Assembly (NCBI GenBank): GCA_046302135.1
Contig: JBKCIQ010000194.1
Location: forward strand, 1 to 39,401
Source of the DNA: AM-1111 sp046302135
GTDB lineage: Bacteria > Bacteroidota > Bacteroidia > B-17B0 > Aurantibacillaceae
DNA: 39,401 nt
Direction: 5' to 3'
Every line of letters begins with the position of its first letter. Within the stretch, counting starts at the first letter, position 1. A program made the translations under genes and the position numbers. The notes beneath the pieces were generated by a model that ran no database searches, was not told the origin of the DNA, and saw nothing but the letters and a program-made list of their open reading frames with translations. Shown here piece after piece: positions 34,904 to 39,401 of this stretch.

Positions 34904-35518
34904 TTATTGGTTCTGAACTATTGTCCTGAAAGTCAAATTGATTCTTGATTCAGTTATTCTTTTGCTAACAGGTAGTTGATGTAACCAGAATTCCTGAGTT
35001 TTTCCGCTCATTAACAATAAACTACCATGTCCTAATTCAACTTCGATTTTTTCTTTTGTGTGTTTATGCATAAAACGAAACTTTCTATCGGCTCCTAAAC
35101 TGATTGATGCTATTGTACCCATTTTCTTCAACTCAGTTTCATTATCACTGTGCCAGCCCATCCCTTCACTTCCATTGTGATATAAATTCAAAAGGCAAGA
35201 GTTAAAGCTTTCACCCGTCTCTTTTTCAATTATGTTTTTTAAATTTTTTAAATCTGTGGTCCACGGAAGTGCCTCTTTAATTGTATGTGAGTAGGAGTAA
35301 TGGAAGGGATAATCACCATACCAAGCCACCATACGTTTTGTAATTATTTTTTTACCGAAAATTATTAATTCATCTTTTTTCCAGTCTATTTTTTTTAGAA
35401 ATGAATTAAAGTACTCTTCAGAAGTATTTTCTTTTAAAAAGGAAGAATAATAATAAACAACCCCATCTTTCGGAAGTAAATTTGTTTGGAGGGCGCCATT
35501 CAATTCTAATAACTCCAA
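34904..35518 (-). CDS. alkB: AlkB-type 2-oxoglutarate/Fe(II)-dependent DNA repair dioxygenase
   Basis: AlkB-like enzymes remove alkyl groups from N1-adenine and N3-cytosine by oxidative demethylation. The 204-residue protein has the iron ligands His123 and Asp125 (GWHSDNE) and His180 (FWLHQLP), and the 2-oxoglutarate-binding Arg192 and Arg198 (RINLTFR). The surrounding SLLLMSGKTQEFW and SISLGADRKFRF resemble the ALKBH2/3-like bacterial group. The start is TTG 35518; upstream the frame has only TAT, ATC, ATT and AAA before a stop. It is convergent with the DUF4412-like gene and preceded on its strand by the TPR lipoprotein gene. Confidence 0.92.
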   Translation of the reverse strand: MELLELNGALQTNLLPKDGVVYYYSSFLKENTSEEYFNSFLKKIDWKKDELIIFGKKIITKRMVAWYGDYPFHYSYSHTIKEALPWTTDLKNLKNIIEKETGESFNSCLLNLYHNGSEGMGWHSDNETELKKMGTIASISLGADRKFRFMHKHTKEKIEVELGHGSLLLMSGKTQEFWLHQLPVSKRITESRINLTFRTIVQNQ

Positions 35519-35563
35519 ATAGATAATTTTTTAGAATAATGGTTTGAATTTCTAATTAGGAAT

Positions 35564-36424
35564 TTATTTGCATATTTTTTCAATACTTTTTGCATCCTGC
35601 ACAAAGCCTAATTGTTTTGCTTTATTATAATCTTCACATGCTCCGGTTCTATCTTTCTTTTTAAGTTTTAATGTGCCTCTGTTGTAATATGCTTGTGCAA
35701 AATTGGGGTTTAATTTAATTGCCTTGTTGTAATCGGCCAATGATCCATTTAGGTCTCCCATTTTACTTTTGGAGAAACCCCTCATGAAATATGAATTACT
35801 GAAATTAGGGTTTAATTTTATTGCCGCACTGTAATCCAATATGGCTTCTTTGTGTTTTCCCATTTTGCTATAAAGTGCCCCTCTCATATGATAGGTTATA
35901 TCATATTTCGGATTTAATTCAATTGACTTGTTGTAATCTTCCATTGCACCTTTAAAATCACCAATATCAACTTTTTCATTGCCTCTAAGATGTAACGGCT
36001 CGTGTCTATTCGGGCTAATCTCTGAAGCGGTTGAAAAATCGCTGATTGCTTCCTTTTTCTTTTGCAGTTGGCTATTTGCCATACCTCGATACAAAAAAGC
36101 ATCACCAAATTTAGGTTCAATTTCAATAGCTTTAGTAAGGTCAATAGCAGCATTGTTATTATCGTTGAATTGAAGTTCAATTACAGCTTTTTCAAAATAA
36201 AGCTTACTGTTTTTTGGTTCAAGTGCTAACCCTTCATCTATTGCATTTAATGAGCCTTCCTTGTCTCCTTTTTCCATTCTTTCGTTCGCTATCTTTATAA
36301 AATCTGACGCACTCTTTTTGGAAATCGTATTTTCTTCAATTTTCTTTGGTTTACTTCCGCAAGAAAAAAGAAAAAAAGAAAGAAGGATAATCATTTTTGA
36401 AATTGTAAAAGAGTATTGTTTCAT
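35564..36424 (-). CDS. TPR-repeat lipoprotein
   Basis: A 286-residue protein with lipobox LFSCGS (Cys22) and about seven TPR units from residue 40 to the end. The units repeat at 34 residues with near-identical cores (SAAIKLNPNFS, NKAIKLNPNFA, NKSIELNPKYD), the arrangement of a protein-interaction scaffold. It should be anchored to a membrane facing the periplasm. No catalytic motif exists and the partner is unknown. A good -7 box lies 45 bases upstream, and alkB follows downstream after 45 bases. Confidence 0.88.
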   Translation of the reverse strand: MKQYSFTISKMIILLSFFLFSCGSKPKKIEENTISKKSASDFIKIANERMEKGDKEGSLNAIDEGLALEPKNSKLYFEKAVIELQFNDNNNAAIDLTKAIEIEPKFGDAFLYRGMANSQLQKKKEAISDFSTASEISPNRHEPLHLRGNEKVDIGDFKGAMEDYNKSIELNPKYDITYHMRGALYSKMGKHKEAILDYSAAIKLNPNFSNSYFMRGFSKSKMGDLNGSLADYNKAIKLNPNFAQAYYNRGTLKLKKKDRTGACEDYNKAKQLGFVQDAKSIEKICK

Positions 36425-36468
36425 TTATAATAATTTTATTGTAATTATTTAAAGTTTATTATTCTGTT

Positions 36469-36476
36469 CAAATGTA
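36469..36476 (-). promoter_or_regulatory. Candidate -7 box for the TPR lipoprotein gene
   Basis: On the minus strand this is TACATTTG, a perfect TAnnTTTG match, giving a predicted leader of about 38 bases before the start codon at 36424. No -33 partner was seen. Confidence 0.45.
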
Positions 36477-36585
36477 TAAAAATAACATCGGTTTAAAAAG
36501 CACTCGAATTAGTAAGTTTGATAACGAGCTCCAAAACAATAAAGCCATTTAGTTTATAAGTTTTTGAAATACAGGCGTTTTGATA

Positions 36586-36618
36586 TTGACCATGCATTTT
36601 ATTTTTTTACTATATTTG
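36586..36618 (+). promoter_or_regulatory. Candidate promoter of the small secreted protein gene
   Basis: TATATTTG at 36611-36618 is a perfect -7 box, with TTGAC at 36586-36590 in roughly the -33 position (22 bases between TTG and the box). The ATG at 36634 follows 15 bases after the box. Confidence 0.5.
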
Positions 36619-36633
36619 TAGAAAATTGTACCT

Positions 36634-36966
36634 ATGAAAAAAATATTTTTACTAGCTATCCTTATTGTAACTTCTCTTATAACAAATGCACAAGTTTCAA
36701 AGAGTGAGGTTGAAAGTATCGTTAAATCTGTAAATTTACAGGAACTAAAAGATATTTATCTTATTCGTACGCGTCAGCATGATGGTGCTGTTGAAGGTTG
36801 GTTTGAGAGGTTTGAGAAGTTAGACCCTAAAACTGCGAAAATTTCAATTAATGATCATTCTTTGTTAATAGAAGGAAGCAGTTATGCCGCATTCTTACCT
36901 TTTGATAAAATTAAATTGATTTTTCACAAGAAGCAAAGTCATTTGATTTTTGAATTACAAGATTAA
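36634..36966 (+). CDS. Small secreted protein of unknown function
   Basis: A 110-residue protein with a signal peptide (residues 1-19, ending ITNAQ), leaving a mature chain of about 90 residues without cysteine. I do not recognise a family. The mature part starts helical (SEVESIVKSVNLQELKDIYL) and ends in predicted strands (SLLIEGSSYAAFLPFDKIKL, SHLIFELQD). It has its own promoter and is followed immediately by an intrinsic terminator, so it can be transcribed as a single-gene unit. Periplasmic or secreted location is inferred. Confidence 0.7.
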   Translation: MKKIFLLAILIVTSLITNAQVSKSEVESIVKSVNLQELKDIYLIRTRQHDGAVEGWFERFEKLDPKTAKISINDHSLLIEGSSYAAFLPFDKIKLIFHKKQSHLIFELQD

Positions 36967-36970
36967 AATT

Positions 36971-36993
36971 AACCCCTAATCACGGGGTTTTTT
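36971..36993 (+). terminator. Intrinsic terminator that abuts the next start codon
   Basis: AACCCC (36971-36976) pairs with GGGGTT (36984-36989) around a 7-base loop, followed directly by T to 36993. The run of T ends at the ATG (36994) of the TonB_C gene. The stem is short, so strength is uncertain. Confidence 0.65.
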
Positions 36994-37794
36994 ATGTTGG
37001 TTTACAGACGTTACTTTTTTTTAATTCTAATTTCGTTCTGTTATTTATTTTGTTTTTCACAGTTAACTGAAATAAATGATGAACTTCCCAGAATAGTTGG
37101 ACAAAAGGGAGAGTGGGATTATTTCTTAGACAATCATTTAATTTTCCCTGAAAAACTATTGAATCAAAAAAAAGATTTTTTGGTAAAGGTATACGTTACT
37201 ATTTCAGATAAAGGTTTACTCTATTCATATAATTTTCCTGATTTTGTTGATACTGAACTTCAGGCGGAGTCAATTCGACTAATTAAACTGCTAAAATGGG
37301 AACCGGCAAAAAAAAATGGTTTAAGCGTCCTTGCAAAGAAGGAGTTGTTAATCGATTTTAATGTAGAAAGATACAAAAAAGCAGTAAAAAAGAGAGGGTT
37401 CTCAAGAACCAAGACAGATAAAAAAAATCCCATAGATACCGGTTTTGCAATAATTTCAAATCCAGATTACTTACCGGAATACTTTAATGGTGAAAATGCA
37501 TTAAATGAGTTTATCTCCGATAATCTCGAATTTCCCGATGAAGCTAAACGTCATAATATTCAGGGAATTGTGATATTGTCTTTTGTAGTTGAAACAAACG
37601 GTAAGGTATCAAATCTCAAAATTGAAAAAACTCCTGGTTTTGGCTACGATGAAGTTGCATCCGATCTAATCAGGCAAACTCGTTGGAAACCTGCAATTCA
37701 TAAAGGTAAGTTTGTGCGTTCAGAATTTCAGTATTCGATAAATTTTTCTTTAAACGATAATTTTCGTTCCAATGAAATGAGCGAACAGAAATAA
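36994..37794 (+). CDS. Exported protein with two TonB C-terminal-like domains
   Basis: A 266-residue protein with an N-terminal hydrophobic segment (about 7-22) that could be a signal peptide or anchor. Residues about 42-125 and 165-253 are two copies of a TonB_C-like fold: LIFPEKLLNQKKDFLVKVYV with LLKWEPAKKNG, and LEFPDEAKRHNIQGIVILSF with TRWKPAIHKGK. The second copy is the better match. There is no Pro/Lys-rich spanning linker like that of energy-transducing TonB, so it may not work with ExbBD. Its start codon touches the terminator of the preceding gene. dapD starts 8 bases after its stop. Confidence 0.75.
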   Translation: MLVYRRYFFLILISFCYLFCFSQLTEINDELPRIVGQKGEWDYFLDNHLIFPEKLLNQKKDFLVKVYVTISDKGLLYSYNFPDFVDTELQAESIRLIKLLKWEPAKKNGLSVLAKKELLIDFNVERYKKAVKKRGFSRTKTDKKNPIDTGFAIISNPDYLPEYFNGENALNEFISDNLEFPDEAKRHNIQGIVILSFVVETNGKVSNLKIEKTPGFGYDEVASDLIRQTRWKPAIHKGKFVRSEFQYSINFSLNDNFRSNEMSEQK

Positions 37795-37802
37795 AATTTA
37801 CC

Positions 37803-38618
37803 ATGACATTAAAAGATGAAATAGAAAATGTTTGGAACAACCGAGAGTTACTAAAGAACATTGAGATCAAAAATAAAATTCGTTCAGTTATTGAGGATCT
37901 TGACAAGGGACATTTAAGGGTTGCAGAAAAAAATGTATCCGGTAACTGGACAGTTAACGAATGGATAAAAAAAGCTGTTATTCTTTATTTCCCTATACAG
38001 GAGATGGAAACAATTGAGATTGGTCCATTTGAGTTTAGAGATAAAATGAAGTTGAAAAAAGATTACTTAAAACTTGGTGTAAGAGTTGTTCCCCCTGCAG
38101 TTTCGCGATATGGTTGTTATCTTGCTCCTGGGGTAATACTTATGCCTTCTTATGTAAACATAGGTGCATTCGTTGATGAGGGAACAATGGTAGATACGTG
38201 GGCGACTGTTGGAAGTTGTGCTCAGATCGGTAAAAATGTGCATTTAAGTGGCGGAGTTGGTATAGGAGGTGTTCTGGAGCCTGTTCAGGCTGCTCCGGTT
38301 ATAATTGAGGATAATTGTTTTATTGGGTCAAGGTGCATTGTTGTAGAAGGTGTAAGAGTTGGCAGAGAAGCAGTTTTAGGTGCTAATGTTGTTCTTACTC
38401 AAAGCACAAAAATCATTGATGTTACAGGTTCTACACCTGTTGAATTTAAAGCTTATGTGCCGGATCGTTCTGTTGTAATACCTGGTTCTTACGTAAAAAA
38501 ATTCAACGCTGGTGAATTTTCTGTACCTTGTGCGTTGATAATTGGAAAGCGAAAAGAAAGCACTGATCTTAAAACATCATTAAACGACGCTCTTCGTGAA
38601 TACAATGTTGCCATATAA
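37803..38618 (+). CDS. dapD: 2,3,4,5-tetrahydropyridine-2,6-dicarboxylate N-succinyltransferase
   Basis: DapD transfers succinyl from succinyl-CoA to tetrahydrodipicolinate in the succinylase branch of lysine and diaminopimelate synthesis, feeding peptidoglycan. The 271-residue length is standard. The N-terminal helical domain (about 1-95) includes NEWIKKAVILYFPIQEME. The left-handed beta-helix of hexapeptide repeats spans about 100-225 (VNIGAFVDEGTMVDTWATVG, IEDNCFIGSRCIVVEGVRVG). The C-terminal strand region is ALIIGKRKESTDLKTS. It follows the TonB_C gene after 8 bases and precedes a secreted-protein gene after 17, suggesting one transcript. Confidence 0.96.
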   Translation: MTLKDEIENVWNNRELLKNIEIKNKIRSVIEDLDKGHLRVAEKNVSGNWTVNEWIKKAVILYFPIQEMETIEIGPFEFRDKMKLKKDYLKLGVRVVPPAVSRYGCYLAPGVILMPSYVNIGAFVDEGTMVDTWATVGSCAQIGKNVHLSGGVGIGGVLEPVQAAPVIIEDNCFIGSRCIVVEGVRVGREAVLGANVVLTQSTKIIDVTGSTPVEFKAYVPDRSVVIPGSYVKKFNAGEFSVPCALIIGKRKESTDLKTSLNDALREYNVAI

Positions 38619-38635
38619 ATCTAATCATTAATAAA

Positions 38636-39265
38636 ATGAAAAAACTTCTTTTATTTTTTTTAATTCTCTCTACCGGGTTGAAATCTCAAACTAATGCAGA
38701 AGAAAAATTAATGGATAAATTATGTACCGAAGCATGCGATGCCATTAACAGAGGAGATTTTAAAAACGGGGAGGACAAAGATGCACTAACCACTAAACTT
38801 GGATTTGCCCTTCTTGAGGTATATAATAAAAATACAAAAGAGATTAAAAAGGTTTATGGTTTGGACGTAACTCAACCCGATGATGCAAGGAAAATGGGTG
38901 AGAAGCTTGGCGCTGTTCTCGTTTTTAAATGCGCCAAGTTTAAGGATATTGTTATTAAAATGACACAGGACGAGGATTTGAGTAGGACAGATGTTTCTAA
39001 TTCTGATAGTGATGTTCATGAAGTAAATGCTTCAATTGAAAGTTTTGAATGCAACGAGCTATGTAGTTTCGTCATTAAAACAAATGATGGAGAAACACTA
39101 AAAATTTATAGAATGGAAAAATTTCCCGGCTCGGAATATTTGGATAATTACTTTAAAATCAAGAATACAAATAAGGCATTGATATCGTACAAAATGATGA
39201 GTATTTTCTTAGCCTCAGCAAAAAAGCATCAAACTATAAAAGTGTTTACTGAAATTAAATACTGA
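38636..39265 (+). CDS. Secreted protein of unknown function (Bacteroidota-type, Cys-containing)
   Basis: A 209-residue protein with a signal peptide (residues 1-18). The mature part contains CTEACDAI near the start, KMGEKLGAVLVFKC in the middle, and a beta-rich second half (CNELCSFVIKTNDGETLKIY, ISYKMMSIFLASAKKHQTIK). This layout resembles an uncharacterised family I associate with Bacteroidota genomes, but I cannot name it. The cysteines could form disulphides in the periplasm. It follows dapD after 17 bases and is probably in that operon. No function is assigned. Confidence 0.65.
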   Translation: MKKLLLFFLILSTGLKSQTNAEEKLMDKLCTEACDAINRGDFKNGEDKDALTTKLGFALLEVYNKNTKEIKKVYGLDVTQPDDARKMGEKLGAVLVFKCAKFKDIVIKMTQDEDLSRTDVSNSDSDVHEVNASIESFECNELCSFVIKTNDGETLKIYRMEKFPGSEYLDNYFKIKNTNKALISYKMMSIFLASAKKHQTIKVFTEIKY

Positions 39266-39270
39266 TAGTG

Positions 39271-39278
39271 TAATTTTG
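39271..39278 (+). promoter_or_regulatory. Candidate -7 box for the gene cut by the window edge
   Basis: TAATTTTG matches TAnnTTTG perfectly and lies 14 bases before the ATG at 39293, predicting a leader of about 8 bases. Confidence 0.4.
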
Positions 39279-39292
39279 ATCAGCTGATTTAC

Positions 39293-39401
39293 ATGAATCT
39301 TAAATTAAAAATACCAAAAAAATGCCCTGTTAAATGGGAAAATTTAGATTTTACTGATTGCGATAAAAAAAGGTATTGCACCATATGCAAAAAAAATGTT
39401 T
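39293..39401 (+). CDS. Partial CDS: N-terminus of a Cys-rich cytosolic protein
   Basis: Thirty-six codons are visible before the window ends. There is no signal peptide. The segment has CPVKWENL, then KKRYCTICKKNV, a C-x(3)-W ... C-x(2)-C arrangement seen at the N-terminus of many uncharacterised Bacteroidota proteins, which may bind metal. A -7 box is located just upstream, and the codon pattern agrees with a real gene. The rest of the protein and its role cannot be seen. Confidence 0.55.
   Translation, partial: MNLKLKIPKKCPVKWENLDFTDCDKKRYCTICKKNV

Noticed and set aside
35564..36424. CRISPR-like or tandem DNA repeat
   Set aside because: The periodic similarity comes from 34-residue TPR units in a coding frame, not from spacer-repeat DNA.

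Overview
The window looks like a chromosomal segment from a Bacteroidota bacterium, most likely a flavobacterium-like member of the Flavobacteriales. The DNA is strongly AT-rich and genes rarely have Shine-Dalgarno sequences. Many intergenic gaps carry the Bacteroidota promoter box TAnnTTTG. The gene content is typical of the phylum: a secreted protease with a type IX secretion (T9SS) C-terminal sorting domain, two proteins built like the T9SS component PorE (TPR, PD40 propeller, carboxypeptidase-regulatory-like domain, OmpA), GldF/GldG gliding-type ABC components, the futalosine menaquinone route (MqnE) and a fused E1 alpha/beta 2-oxoacid dehydrogenase. No phage, transposon, CRISPR array, tRNA or rRNA was seen; this is dense housekeeping and envelope DNA.

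Layout, left half. 61-3519 (+): a periplasmic DUF1571 protein with an internal LysM, a PorE-architecture protein and ribH, in one tight operon. 3523-6279 (-): uvrA, convergent with ribH and lacking any normal start codon before its conserved N-terminus. 6482-7868 (+): a full promoter, an ECF sigma factor and a serine hydrolase. 7948-13153 (+): a GldF-GldG-DUF805 fusion, a DUF4340-like membrane-anchored protein and dnaN. 13248-14054 (+): an outer-membrane beta-barrel protein with a tetranucleotide repeat in its leader. 14055-14565: the one long gap, ending in a terminator that belongs to the minus-strand gene. 14566-19347 (-): a second PorE-architecture protein, then an operon of orphan response regulator, AI-2E family protein and trmN.

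Layout, right half. 19399-21730 (+): secreted M43 metalloprotease with sorting domain and strong terminator. 21767-22926 (+): mqnE. 23028-25130 (-): tail-specific protease. 25256-28777 (+): nucleoid-associated protein and fused E1 dehydrogenase. 28781-31915 (-): arginase followed by GT2 and GT4 glycosyltransferases that lie in the same frame, separated by one stop codon. 31960-34874 (+): arginine decarboxylase and two related DUF4412-like envelope proteins. 34904-36424 (-): AlkB-type repair dioxygenase and a TPR lipoprotein. 36611-39265 (+): small secreted protein, terminator, double TonB_C protein, dapD and a secreted protein of unknown function. 39293-end: the start of a Cys-rich protein cut by the window edge.

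Themes. Envelope and secretion genes dominate (PorE-like pair, T9SS cargo, GldFG, TonB_C, DUF1571, lipoproteins), interleaved with core metabolism (riboflavin, menaquinone, lysine/peptidoglycan, arginine branch) and DNA maintenance (uvrA, dnaN, alkB). The most unusual points are the GldF-GldG-DUF805 single polypeptide, the missing canonical start of uvrA within a set of genes that start with TTG, the terminator that runs into the start codon of the TonB_C gene, and the GT2/GT4 pair separated in frame by one stop. I did not find a convincing wholly new multi-gene system.
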